From positions 2,578,001 to 2,642,000 of the forward strand of contig CANJKZ010000922.1 in the NCBI GenBank assembly GCA_947471745.1: a stretch of 64,000 bases of DNA, read 5' to 3'. Both the position numbers and the translations under genes were made by a program. Below are positions 51,348 to 63,185 of this stretch, in pieces (the stretch's first letter is position 1; every line of letters starts with the position of its first letter). The notes below the pieces were generated by a model. It did no database searches and had not been told where the DNA came from. It saw nothing but the letters and a program-made list of their open reading frames with translations. The stretch comes from Closterium sp. Naga37s-1 (lineage: Eukaryota > Streptophyta > Zygnematophyceae > Desmidiales > Closteriaceae).

Positions 51348-53338
51348 CTACGTGAACGTTGCACCCACGCACGGACGTTTCAATGGCGTGGTGCTAGCTG
51401 TTGACGGAGTCCCCGCGGTTGCTTTCGACGAGCCTTCGCCACCACCAGGAACAAGGACCAGCGAGGGGTGTGGCTCCCATGCCGATGGTGAATCGGGTGG
51501 CTCGAACGGGTAGACTGTTCTTACCTCACAGTCCGGCAAGGCGTCACGTTGTGGCAGCGTGATGGGGACAGTGTAGTTGTCGAGAAGGCGGGGTAACACC
51601 CCAAGCACGGATAACCCGTTTCTGGTGCTACCAAGGGGATCTGCCTCTGCAGCAGGCATGATTGAGAGAAGACAGTGTGGTGTAAGAGAGCGATGAACAA
51701 GTGTGGGTCCCTTTGGGAAAGCAAGAACCCCAAACAGGCCCCACTGGATTGATGCCCGCGCTGCGCGGGCAATGCATGGCTGCGAGTGCAGCACCACAAT
51801 GACTGCCAGCCGTTGCGTGCGACAGCACGAAGCTGTGCTGGCGCGCTACGAGAAAGAAATGGCAGTAGGACTGGTGTGGCAAGGCATCAATTTCCAGTGC
51901 GCTGGCAAAAAAATCTTGCGCTTGAAAAACACCCACGGCTTCAACTTCTCGCCCGTCGCCGTGCACGCCAGCATCACGGTGACTCTTTCTTTCTGGTAAC
52001 CAGCGCTGCGGATGGGCACCGACTTCACGCCCGTCTGCTCCACGGTGGTAGTGGCCGGCATCTCCAACCAAAGAGGCGTTTGGTCGGCGTTGATTATGTA
52101 CCGATTGTCGATCGTGTACTCGTTGCGTGCGTCGCGGACGAACTGCCAAAATTCTTTGCATTGCGTCGCCACGTCTGCGCACGGGGAGGGAAGGACAGAT
52201 AGGAAGAAGGATGAGTACAACTCATAAACCATGCGAACTCGCTCGAGGTAAGCGAGAAACAAGGCACTTACGCTCCTGCGTTTTCTGCGCCACCTTAGTT
52301 TTCATGTGCACGCTGAGGTTGCACCGCTTGCGGAACCGCTCTGACCACCGCTGACTCCCTTTCCACTTGACTTCCAGGAACAGCACCTTCATCACTTCGC
52401 GTGACCATTCTTGGAGCCGGCCGACTGAAACTGCAACACCGCGGCGTCGCCAATCGAGGAGTTGAGCGTACACCTTTAAATCCATGGGTCTGTACCAAGA
52501 AGACCTCCCGCGCCCATGAAGTCGACACCGTGCGGCATGTGAAGCCTTGAGCTCCTCTGCTTGGCTTTTCCACTCCATTAGGCATTTGCGGTGTATGCCG
52601 GACTCGCGCGACCTCGCTTATTGATGCCGCCAGCTCCAGCCGCACGAGCGACCTGAGTTTCTCCTGGGAGGTGTAGGCCTGCCGTTTATGTTGAGACGGC
52701 TTGTGCCTAGGAGAGGGGGGGCGGGCATCTCGGTTCTGGGAGGAGGGGTGGGGTTGTTTTTTGTTAATCGGCGGATACGTCGGTATCGGCATCTTCTCGC
52801 GTGGTGCGTCACGCCACCGTGACTCCACACCGTCGTCGTCCTCGGCACTTGCACCACGATCTGGGAACACGTCCTCCTCGGCGCCCGCTTCACCGTCGCC
52901 GACACCGTCGCCGTCGCCGCTGTATTGTTTATCGGCGGCCACGTCATCGTCGGCGCCCACAGCCGACTCGTTCCACGTGCAGGCTTCGGGCTGTCCCCAC
53001 CGTGGTGCAGGCGGCGGAGCTTGGATGAACACATCAGGGGCCTTGGGTGTGTCCGGTTCAGACAGCCACTTGTCGAAAGTGGCTGGTAAATACAGCTGGA
53101 GCACGGGCCGTTGGTGAGCACTGGCACCGATATCACGCGGATTTGGAGGAGCGGGAGGTGCGCGAGGAGCAGGAGGAGCAGGAGGTGCGGGAGGAGCAGG
53201 AGGAGCAGGGGGCGCTGGGGGTTCAGGTGGCACTAGAGGCGCTGCGGGCTCACGGGTATACCACCCGTCGTCGGTAAGTCGCCATGGGCGAGCTCTCTTG
53301 TTCTTGAAGAGGAAGTGCGTCCCGCTGAATTCCGCCAT
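51348..53338 (-). pseudogene. pogo/Tigger-like transposase gene, frameshifted
   Basis: Minus strand from Met 53338 (AEFSGTHFLFKNKRARPWRL). A Pro/Ala-rich tract and an acidic region (SGDGDGVGDGEAGAEEDVFP) follow, then a psq-like helix-turn-helix (KRQAYTSQEKLRSLVRLELA, ISEVAR). A one-base frameshift at about 52605 leads to ESGIHRKCLMEWKSQAEELK. A CENP-B/Tc5-type DNA-binding part follows (QRWSERFRKRCNLSVHMKTK). An intron (GTAAGT donor about 52248, CAG acceptor about 52176) leads to DVATQCKEFWQFVRDARNEY and IINADQTPLWLEMPATTTVE, with the first catalytic Asp of DDE_1, ending near VFFKRK. The later catalytic residues are not visible; a Pro/Ser-rich tail runs to 51348. It is a transposon remnant or a decaying domesticated gene. 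Confidence 0.65.
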
Positions 53339-53896
53339 GGCTTTGCCAGCCAGGCGGCCTACACTGGAATCTAAATGAAAAAAATGAAAGAGACGGTGCA
53401 CAAATGGGCAACGAAGGGGACCCCGTAAGGTTGGCGCCTCGGGGTCCTCGTCAATGACAGGCAGGAAACCCCCGCCTATCCCCGTAGAGGACCCTGCGTG
53501 GCAGCATAATCGTTGCGCTGGCAGGGAATATTCCCCACCCTTCGAGAGGGTTCGGAAGAAATGCACATGCCACGCAATGCATGCGACTGTGATTGGGCCG
53601 CACGGCAACATCCCCGTCACTGCTGTCACGATCGATGGTTCTAGACAAAACTGTGCGGTGGGAAACCGAGCCGCTGCTGTTTTTGTCTGAAAACCATGCA
53701 CGATCCCACGTGTTGCATGGTTGGTTGAATTCGCCTTATTGCGGGCTTCAATTTGGTATGTTTAAAAGTGATTTTTTTTTCCTATTACAAGCGCATGCGC
53801 TTATAAAAATTACTCGAATAGAAGCGCACCCCACTAAAAAACACTGCTTTATTCGAATAGAAGCGCACCTGCGCTTCTATACGGGGTAATACGGTA
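53339..53896. other. Upstream of the pogo-like gene, palindromes
   Basis: Reading frames here lack recognised domains. Near the right side are AAGCGCATGCGCTT (about 53789), two copies of TCGAATAGAAGCGCACC (about 53813 and 53852), and an inverted repeat ATAGAAGCGCA-CC-TGCGCTTCTAT (about 53857-53880). These could be a transposon end. Confidence 0.45.
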
Positions 53897-54013
53897 GAAT
53901 TGGGTACAAGTTATAAGCAAGCATGAGGGTGCACCACCAAACAAGAACATAGAACTACACTAATTCTATACTACAGGCAATTATTGAATAATCTATACAA
54001 TTACATTTTGACC
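53897..54013 (-). repeat. Old LTR fragment related to NA1/NA2
   Basis: It shares GGTGCACCACCAAACAAG, CTACACTAATTCTATACTAC, AGGCAATTAT and a closing ACATTTTGAC with the solo LTR at 39217-39434. The other half of the LTR is missing. Confidence 0.6.
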
Positions 54014-54599
54014 GCATGAGGCTCCAATTTTTAGGAATACCATTTTCCATAATTAACAGTACCATATTGAACACGTAACACTAACTCTCTAAAAGGGTTT
54101 ACATAATGAAGCCGAGTTGGCTACAGTACACTACCTACCACTAAACAATGTACCGGCCAATATACAAATGCCATAAGCGGCAGAGACAGAACTGCATAGC
54201 GATTGCCTGAATGATTGGGCAGAGGCTCCTAGACTCTATAGAACTTCACTTGGCTCAATGTTCTCAGCATCCCCCTGCCTTGCCCTGCATCCCATCCCAT
54301 GCACACAGCCACACATTGGAATTGAAGAGATTTTGTACTGAGAGATATGCACAAACCTTGGCTCAAGCAGCAAGAAAGCACTCATTGCACATTTCCTCTT
54401 GCTCATGAGGACCCCTTTTGAATCTTCATAACCTACAGAGCTTCTGTTGATCACATAACTCACTCTGACTCATCCACTGAAGCCCACACACTGAAGCCCA
54501 ACCATTCAAGTTCAACCACTAAAGCCCCACCCCCGCCACCCAATCCCACCCACTCAAGCCCCCCCACTGAAGCCCACCAACTCAGCCCACACATTCAGC
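54014..54599. other. Region downstream of SMC2
   Basis: Likely contains the SMC2 3' untranslated region (minus strand). CACTGAAGCCCA-like degenerate repeats lie at 54475-54600. No separate gene. Confidence 0.45.
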
Positions 54600-57500
54600 T
54601 CACCTCATCAACCCTGCAGCGTTCTTCCCCCTCGCCACACTGGCAGCAGCACCCCTTGACCTGCCCCCATTGACAGCAGCAGGAGCAGCTCTGCAGAGCC
54701 CAGCAGCAGCGGAGGAGGGGAGGGACGGCACGGTGCGCGTGACAGTCGACACGCCGTCGATGAACTTGGTGCGGAAAATGACATTTGCGTTGTTGAACAT
54801 GCCCTCTTTGAGTGACACCACTATGAACTGGTGGAGGGGAGTGGGGGAAATGAGTGTGGGGGCAGGTGGTGGGGGCAGGGGGACAGTAGTGAGGCAGAGT
54901 GGAAGATGTGATTCTACGAATGTGATTCTCTTACTGTAAGTCTATAAAACTGAAATCCCGTGTTCAAAGATTAAACGACGGAAACGCGGCATGCAAAATA
55001 AGACACGAAACCAGGATTTTGACAACTCTCGTGGTGTGTGCACGTACCTGGGAGTGCGGGAAGTGCTGTTTGATCATGTGGCCGATGTTCTGTGTGTGGT
55101 TGAGATCCAACGCTGCATCCACCTGCCCAGGGGAGAAACGGAGCAACACATGGTGATGAGTGAGTCCAGGAAGTCACAAGAAGCGTAAATCACACATTTT
55201 TTCTGACGCTCCACACAGAACACACTCTCACCTCGCTCCATGCTTTGCAGATGCCTCACACACTCTCACCTCGCTCCATGCTTTGCCGATGCCTCACACA
55301 CTCTCACCTCGCTCCATGCTTTGCGGATGCCTCACACACTCTCACCTCCCTCCATGCTTTGCGGATGCCTCACACGCTCTCCCCTCGCTCCATGCTTTGC
55401 AGAGGCGTCACTCTCACCTCGTCCAGGATGTAGAGCGGAGCGGGTTTGAAGAGCAGGAGGGCGAGGATGAGCGAGAGGGCGAGCAGGGAGCGCTGGCCGC
55501 CAGAGAGCTCGGAGAGGGAGTGCTTCCACACACCGCCGAACGCCACCTTCACCTCCAACCCCGCCAGGAAGTCCTGCCCCTCGGGGGGGTCCAGCTTGGC
55601 TGTGGTGCCGGGCAGCAGTGTGGAGAAGATGGAGCCGAAATCCCTGTGAGGGGGAAGGGGTGGGAGGAGTGGGGGGTTGGGGAGGAGACGCACACGGGAT
55701 TGGATTGGAGGTGGTTGGGGAAGTCCTGCCCCTCGGGGGGGTCCAGCTTGGCCGTCGTGCCGGGGAGGAGCGTGGAGAATATCGACCCGAAGTCCCTGTG
55801 GTTGGGAGGGGGAGGAAGGAGTGAGTTGTTGAGGACAAGACGCACATGGCATTGGGTTGGTGGATTGGAAGCGGTTGGGGAAGTCCTGGCGCTCGGAGGG
55901 GTCCAGCTTGGGCGTGGTGCCGGGGAGGAGCGTGGAGAATATGGAGCCGAAATCCGTGGAAAGGAGGTTGGTGGACGAACGGAAACGAGCAGAGGTTCGG
56001 AGCGTGTGATGTCAGGGGGAGGGGAGTACGGAAATTCCTGCCCGTCAGGGGTGTCCACACAGGCTAAAGATCCTGAGGGTGGGGGAGGGGGAAAAGAAGA
56101 CGGGCGAGGTGGAAAGGATGAATCATGGGAATTGGAAGCTGAGGAGAGGATTCAGTTGGGATGGCAGGTGGGATGGCAGGTGGGATGGCTGTCGGGGAAA
56201 CTTACTTGGTGACTTTCTCCCACGTGACTTTCAGCTGCTGCTTCTTCTTCTCGTCCAGCTGCTCTATCGCCTCCTCTATCTTCGCCTTGTCCCTCTGCAC
56301 GCACATGCACACACACGGAGGTTGAGAGAACACTACTGAATTCTATCTCTAATACCATACTATGAGTCACGACTAGAATTAGAGAACGGAAAGACGAGAA
56401 ACAAAAAGTCCACGTTGTTAGTGAGAACAGTGGAAGGCCTGGGTTGATAGAAGTGAGAAGGTTGCTGGAAAGAAGCGAGCAGGCAGCTTGCAAAAACAAC
56501 ACCTTTCTTCGCACGTATGCAAGCCCCTTGTGCCCTGACTCTCCCACACTTTGACGTGCCTCAAACCACAAAACCCACAACTCTCAGCAGCAGGAGAAGC
56601 ACCAGGAGGAGTCAAGGAGGGATGGCACTCACGAGCACAATGTCCTTCTTGGCGTTCAGATCCTTGTACTCCTGCTCCGTCTTGTCAAACATGGCCATCA
56701 CCTTCTTGTTGATTCGCTTCTCCACACTGCACGTGCACGTGCAAGGAACAGGACGGATCGTAAAAGGGGTTCAGGGAGGGTGGTGAGTGCACATCACAGG
56801 GCCAGTTTCAAGCCTCTAATGCCTCTATGCTGCTCTGTCTTTCGAAAATGGCAATCAGCTTCTTGTCTACGCATTTCCAACACCTTCCTTTTCTGACTGC
56901 CTCTCACCTGCTCTGCACTCACTGCCTCTCTCGACGTCCACTCTCTCAACCTTGGATTGCGACACGACACGGTCCTCAGTCCTCATCTAGACTGACCCTC
57001 CCTGCATGCCTCTAAACCACCCAACAAAACCCCCTCTCCACCCGCCCCACCGGCCCCCTCACCCACCCCGCACTCCTCTAGCGCGCTCCACATGGGCCCC
57101 GCGCCCCTAACATGTTCCCCATCACCTGCTCTCCTCTTTCCCCCCCTCCTCCCCCTTTCCCACGCACCTGCTCTGTTGGGACTGCTTCTCCGCCAGCAGC
57201 CGGCGGGCAGCCACGGGGTCGCGCGAGTTGAAGTCGTAGTCCGTGCCGGCCCGCCCAAACAGCGCGCGCTCCGTGGCAATCCACTCGTGCTGCCTCTCCA
57301 TGCGCTCCACGTCCTTCACGCCCCTCTGCTGCTCCGCCTCCCTCGTCTTCACCTGCTCGCCGCACAAGGAAAATGAAAAGCACAAGCCCGCAAGCAGGGC
57401 ATGCGGATCAATGTTGGAGGGTCAGTTTGGCCTCCTTTGAGACGTCTCAACTGTCACATTCAGCTGCTCGCCCCACAGGGAAATGCAAACTGCAAGCAAG

Positions 57501-60500
57501 CCGTCAACATGAGAAGGTGATTGTCGCCTTTGCACAACCCTCTCTCTGGCTCTGCTCACTCGTCCTGCGCATCTTTCCTTTTCCGAATCACAATCTTTGT
57601 CGAGAAGCCATACCTGGTGTTCCAGTTTGCGCTTCTCCATGCCGGCGTTCATCTTCCTCTCCTCCATCTCCCCCACCTCCCTCTCTACGCCCGCCATTCT
57701 CTCATCACACGCCCTCAGCTCGTTCTGCCGCCTCTCCACATCGCCCTGCACCGCATCCAGCTCCTCCTTAACGTTCGCCACCTTTCTCGCAGCTTCGTCC
57801 ACCTCTTGCTGCAGCCTGCCCACCTCCGCCTCTGCTGCACTGATCTGCTCCTGCGCTGCTGCCTCCTCGCCTCTCAACGCCTCCACTGCTATCGCCAGCT
57901 GCTCCCTCTCGTTTTGCTTCGCCTGCAGGGAAGGGTGTTTCCAATCCAGAAAAACAAGCTCAGCTCATTGACCACAGAAGCTCAGAGGCACCAGCGCAGT
58001 AGAATGCTTACTCACCTTGAGCGCCTTGCTTGCAGCAGCTGCTTGCTGCTTGGCCGCCTTCGCCTTGGCCTCCAGGGCTTTCAGCCTTTGCCCTCTTTCC
58101 CGCCCCTGCTGCTCCATCTCCTTCTCCAGTGCTGCCGCCTCGTCCAACAGCCCCTTCTCCTTCCCGGCTGCCTCCGCTGACGTGGCTTCGCACTCCACCA
58201 CCTCAGCCTCAAGCGCTGCCAGCTCCTCTGCCAGCTGTGCAGGCAATGCAAGGAGCAACGCGAGGGGGACGTGCCATCAGGTACAGCCACGTCAGCAGTC
58301 TATGCTGAGTGTCGCATATTCACACATGAGCTCTTGTCAGGCCTCCTTTCTCACTCAACTTTTCCTGGAAGTTCTTGCTCTCGTTCCTCCCTAATCTCAC
58401 CTGCTGCTAATCCTTCACTCACCTGGTGGTGCTCCGCTTCATCAGTTCCCGGGCCAGGGACAGCTGGTATGCCTTCACCTCCACGTACTGCTGCCTCATA
58501 TCACCTGCTAGTAGCCTCCCTCCCACCTACCTCCTCTCCCTTTTTACTACCCTCTCCTACCTTCCTCCTCTCACCTGCCACTACCCTCTCTTCCACCATC
58601 CCTCTCTCGCCTCTCACCTGGTGGTGCTCGCTCTGCTTCATCTGCTCCTGCGCCAGGGACAGCTGGTGCGCCTTCAGCTGCAGCTGCTGCGTCAGCTCCA
58701 CGTACTGCTGGCGCTGCTGCTGCAGGGCGTTCAGCTGGCGAGGGAGAAGCACCACGGGGAGTCACACGAGGGAATCACATGAAAAACAGCCCACAGAGCA
58801 ACACGTGAATCCGCTGCTGCGAGACCTCCACGTACTGCTGGCGCTGCTGGAGGGGTGTGTTTTCGTGTGCCCCAGTGCGATGAGACAGGGCATTCGACTC
58901 AACTCGACTCAAGAACGCACCTCAGCCAGCACTTGCTGCAGCTGTGCTTACAGACTCTCCAGCTGCCTGTCTCCCTTCCTATCTTCACACCAATGCGTGC
59001 GCACAGGAAAGGAAACTCACCAGCCACGCGTCCGCTCACTCGACACAAGGCACGCACCTCTGCCAGCACGTGCTGCAGCTGTGCCTCCAACGCTGCCAGC
59101 TGCTCCTCATCCTCCTTCACCGCGTGCAGGCGTGAGAGCAGCACACCGCCCCCCCTGTGGAACGGGCAGCATGGGAGAAACACAACCGGCAGCTGAGCGA
59201 AGACGTGCAGGGGGGCCACAGATGGTGATAAAACAGAAATGGATGAATGGTCGGAGCGACAAGGTTTGCTCCACGCCACCCAATCTCTCAACCTCACACC
59301 GCATCATCATGTCCCTCAATGGTGCACACTCTAATCTTATTATTCCCACCGCTGCCCCACCCGTCTTGCCCCAACCTTCTTGCCGCACTTTCCGCCCTCA
59401 CCTCCTGGACCCTCCAGTGAGCAGCCCGCCCGGGTTGTAGCTGTCACCGTCCAGCGTGACACAGGGCGTCATGATGTCCGGGTGGAACGCCACCTGCCAT
59501 GCGATGATTGGGCGGTGGTGGCATGGCATGGGGTGGTGAGCATGGGGATGAAGTGGTGAACTTGACGTAAACGGGAAGGGTTCGGAGGAAAAACATGAAG
59601 GGGGAGAGGGAGCAGGAGATATGCAAAACAAGGGGGAACACGGGGTTGAGGACGTGCAAGGCCAGGGATGAAGCTGGAAAGGGACATCACAGAATAAAAA
59701 AGACGGCCAACGTAGAGGAGCAGGAGCAACGGGAAACTGGACAACACACCTTCTTGGCCGTGGCGGAATCGCGGCAGATGAAGGTGTTGCCAAACGCGAA
59801 GGCCATGGCAGGCTGGAGGACAAACACGAAGGGCACCGAAGCACGGGGAACCAACCCTCAGACCTTAGAACGAGTGAAAAGGAAAAAACTGAGACATTTC
59901 ACAACAGCAATAAAGAAAAAGTTGATCTTCTTGGCACTTTGAAATCAAACTTCTTACCCGAAGCTCAGGGTCGAACTCAACAGCAGAGAGAGCAGTCCAC
60001 ACGTTCTCCTTGCCCACCTGTCAAAGGTGGAAGCACGGATGAGAGAGGTGGGGTGTGGTTGTCACTGAAGAGCACATCGTTTATGTAGTGGCAACAACAA
60101 AGCCATTCGTCGACTGGACGACTCTGACATGATCGTACGCAAGTCCATCCACCATGATCAAGCAGTCGGCCTCATTTGCAACAAGGGGCACAGTGGAATC
60201 TCACCCGTGATGACGTGGGTGGCTGCCCATCTAGACGAGCGTGCACTCGACACTCACGCTGGAACCGAATGAGCCAGTGAGCCAGCTCACCTACACCAAT
60301 ACAAACCGCTGCATAGCCCAATCTCACCAGCTGGATGGCCCTGTTGAGCTTGGCCTGTGAGATGCAGCGGCTGTCGATCTTGTTGAGCGGGATGAGCGTC
60401 ACTCGGCGCTGCAGGCGGCCGTGGCTCAGCAGCTGCTTGCCCGTCTGCTCCGAGTCCACCACCACGTTGTGCAGCCTGCCGCCTGCCACCACCTGTGAGG

Positions 60501-63185
60501 GGTGAAGGACATGGGATGGGAAAGCAGGTACATTTGGTACCAACTCAAGATCAACCGTGTTTGATTGCAGTGCCGTGACTTTGTACAGTACCAAATCATA
60601 AAACGAGCACTGCCATGCAGGAGAGACACGCCGATCAAAGCCCAAGCTCTCCACAGTGTTAGCCCCACTTACCTTTGCGCCGAACAAGCACCCACCTTGC
60701 ACCTACCACTTGCCCACCTTGCGCCTCACCACCGCAGCATCCCACCATGCCACCTCGAGCGCCAAGGCCATGGAGGCGTCATGCATGCGGAAAACTCGCG
60801 CCAGAAAAAGCCCAAGCCCAGGTGAAACCATCTTGCGCCTCACCAAGCGACTTTTGAGTCGACTCAAAAGGTGAAACACCCATCTTGCCCCTCACCAAGC
60901 CACCATGCCACCATCCCACCACTCTAGCAGCTCACCTCGAGCGCCGTGGCCATGGAGGCGTCACGCATGCGGAAGAGGCGCGCCAGCACGCCCTTGACCT
61001 TGCGGCGGTCGAAGCCCCTCTCGGGGTCGCTGTACGAGAACCCCACGCCCAGCTCGCGCGATGCTCCCTCCACCCGCTGCCGCAGCTCTCCCACCGCCGC
61101 CTCCTTCTCCGCCTTGGACTGGTGGAGGTGGGGCGTAATGAAATCGCATCAGGGCAAATTTAAGTCGACGTTAAGGGGTGAGCGTAACCTTACTGAAAGC
61201 AACCATCTTTTCCGCTTGGACTGTAAATACTGGGTAAAACAAGGGGGAACGGACGGGCTTAATGGGGTTTGGTACACTCCCCAGCATGTTTTGAATAACC
61301 GCAATTTAGTGGACGATCCGGTGTGGTTGAGACCAATTCATCGCATGGACACCATTCGCGCTCACCTTCTCAAGATCCGAGTAGTGCTGCTCGTCGTGCC
61401 CAAGCCGCTGCAGCCCCGCCTCGCACCGCGCAACCTTCTCCGCCATACCCGCCAGCTGCTGCTCCAGCCCGCTCGCCGCCTTGCGCTTCCCCGCCACCAG
61501 TCGCCCCTTCTCCGCCACCTCCTTCCGCAAGTGCGTCACGCGCAGCGCCGCCTGCTTTCCGCCTGTCGCTGCTTCCACCGCCGCGGCTTTGAGTTCCGAC
61601 AGTTTCTGCGCCATAGTCTTGTCTTCCCCCGGGTGTCCCGTCTTGCCGGCCTGCACCGCCGCGTATTCCTCCTCCGCGTCGGTCAGCGCCTTGGCCTTCG
61701 TGTCGGCTTCTGATTGGACGGCTGCGAGCTCGTCGTCGGCGGATTGCATCTGAGCCGCTCGTTCCTCCGAGCCTTTTCGCATGTCAGCCAGTGTCTTGAC
61801 GAGCTGCGAGGAAAGAAAAGAAAAGAACAAAGTAAAGCTGGAATTCAGTATCCAAGACGGTGATAACATCCGAACAGCTACGCACCGAACCTCCAAACGG
61901 CTCGATCGCTGTCTACGAACCGTGCGCGCACATGAACAGGAAACATTGTATGAGCGGCATCGAGACCAAGTCGGCAAACCACCCTAACACGGAAGACAGG
62001 CACGATCATGCGGGAAGATCGTCACGTCTGACCTCCTCGAGCGCCCTCTTCTCTGCTTCCAACGTCTCGCTCTTGTTGTTCCAAACGGATGTGACTTTAA
62101 CGAGCTCCTTGGCGATCTTATCCGCGCGCTCCTGCACCTCCTTCATCGCATCCCCCATCTGCCGGTCCTTCTCCAACAGCATCTCCTTTATAAGCCCTTT
62201 CTTCGATACTATCGCCTCGTGACACTCCTCCTCCACCCTCCCCAGCTCCGCTATACTCTCTTTAATCTTCTCCACTATTTCCACCGCGGAATTCTTCGCC
62301 TTCTCTGCAAGAAAATACTCATATGCCACGCAGAACCGGCTCAGCCTGTCAATATCCGAGTTCCCCTGCAGCCACGCCTGGTACTGCGCGCGCTCCCGCC
62401 GCAGACCCTCCAACCGCGGCAGAATCTCTTCCGTCAGCACCTTATTAATCTCCTCCACCTTCGTCTGCTTCTTCTCCAGCGTCTTTAAAGCGCTCTCCTT
62501 CTTGTTCTCGTACATGCGCGTGCCGGCGGCCTCTTCGAGCATGGAGAGAATCTCGGGGGGTTTCATGTTGAGCACCTTGGTGATGCGGCCTTGCATGATG
62601 AGGAAGTGCGGGTTGTTCACGTTGAGCTGCACAGAGTGGAAGAGCGTCTGCACGGCGCTCGGCTGCTTCACGTGACCGTTGATCAGGTACTTGTTGCGCC
62701 CGCCGATCACGATCTGAACGGCAGCGGAAAGGCCAGATAAGAAAAAACCGAGCGTCGTGAGTTAGTTTTTTTTTTTCACAGGCGAGAAGACAGCACCAAT
62801 GAAAGGAAACGAATGTTAACGGATTAAATGCGAATCATGACCAGCATATTCAGACAATTTCCCTCACCTGTCTGGTAACGGTGATGCGGTCATGGTCCTC
62901 GTACCCCACGGGACTCCCAGCCTTGTCATGATTGTTAAACACAATGGAGACCGTCGCACGTGTGACACCCGCCTGGCCCTGCTTGTAGATCAGCTCCTGC
63001 AGGTTGCTGGCGCGCACGTGCTGCAGGTTGGTGATGCCGAGCACGAAGCAGATGGAGTCGAGGATGTTGGACTTGCCGGACCCGTTGAGGCCAGTTATGG
63101 CGTTGAACTTGGAGTCGAAGTCTCGCACAACGGTCCTCTGCGCGTACGACTTGAATCCCTCGATCGCGATCTCCTCGATGTACAT
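54600..63185 (-). CDS. SMC2: Condensin subunit SMC2, 18 exons
   Basis: Core ATPase subunit of condensin; it pairs with SMC4 to compact chromosomes in mitosis. Exons, 5' to 3': 63185-62868, 62713-62033, 61803-61366, 61118-60936, 60492-60328, 60017-59958, 59812-59750, 59493-59402, 59154-59058, 58734-58618, 58234-58016, 57922-57614, 57352-57168, 56726-56633, 56294-56206, 55643-55418, 55122-55048, 54827-54600. All introns start GT and end AG; all phases match; total about 1,212 codons, normal for SMC2. Walker A GLNGSGKS (residues 32-39); Q-loop segment [14 protein letters not shown]; coiled-coil arms; hinge ([20 protein letters not shown] to [10 protein letters not shown], about 500-700); signature LSGGQ (about 1083-1087); Walker B LYILDE (about 1107-1112). 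The C-terminus extends past the usual FIDGVSTV with a Ser/Ala/Gly-rich tail of about 45 residues. The Met at 63185 gives the family start MYIEEI. Confidence 0.92.
55223..55410 (-). repeat. 38-bp minisatellite in SMC2 intron 16, repeating a splice donor
   Basis: About five units of CTCACACACTCTCACCTCGC / TCCATGCTTTGCGGATGC (plus strand). On the coding strand each unit contains GCGAG-GTGAGAG, a copy of the true exon 16 donor context (GACGAG-GTGAGAG at 55418). One unit has lost the GT. Confidence 0.8.
55721..55955 (-). repeat. Two extra copies of the SMC2 exon 16 start in intron 15
   Basis: 75-base copies at 55881-55955 and 55721-55795 each encode [22 protein letters not shown] like the true exon at 55643. 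Spacing is 160 and 152 bases. The nearer copy keeps the acceptor (CAG before GGACTTCGG); the farther copy has lost it. A still older remnant lies at about 56035-56057. Confidence 0.85.
58431..58497 (-). repeat. Partial copy of SMC2 exon 10 in intron 10
   Basis: Coding strand [20 protein letters not shown] followed by CACCAG-GTGAGTG, like the true exon 10 end ([17 protein letters not shown], donor at 58618) but with an internal deletion and a frame change. Confidence 0.75.
58826..58955 (-). repeat. Fragments of SMC2 exons 9 and 10 in intron 9
   Basis: 58918-58955 repeats the 3' end of exon 9 with its donor (GTGCTGGCTGAG-GTGCG), and 58830-58853 repeats the QQRQQYVE part of exon 10. Neither is a full exon. 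Confidence 0.7.

Noticed and set aside
55160..56212. 350-codon plus-strand ORF
   Set aside because: It runs opposite to SMC2 exons 15-16 and the repeats in introns 15 and 16; no domain, and SMC2 on the minus strand has matching splice phases and motifs.
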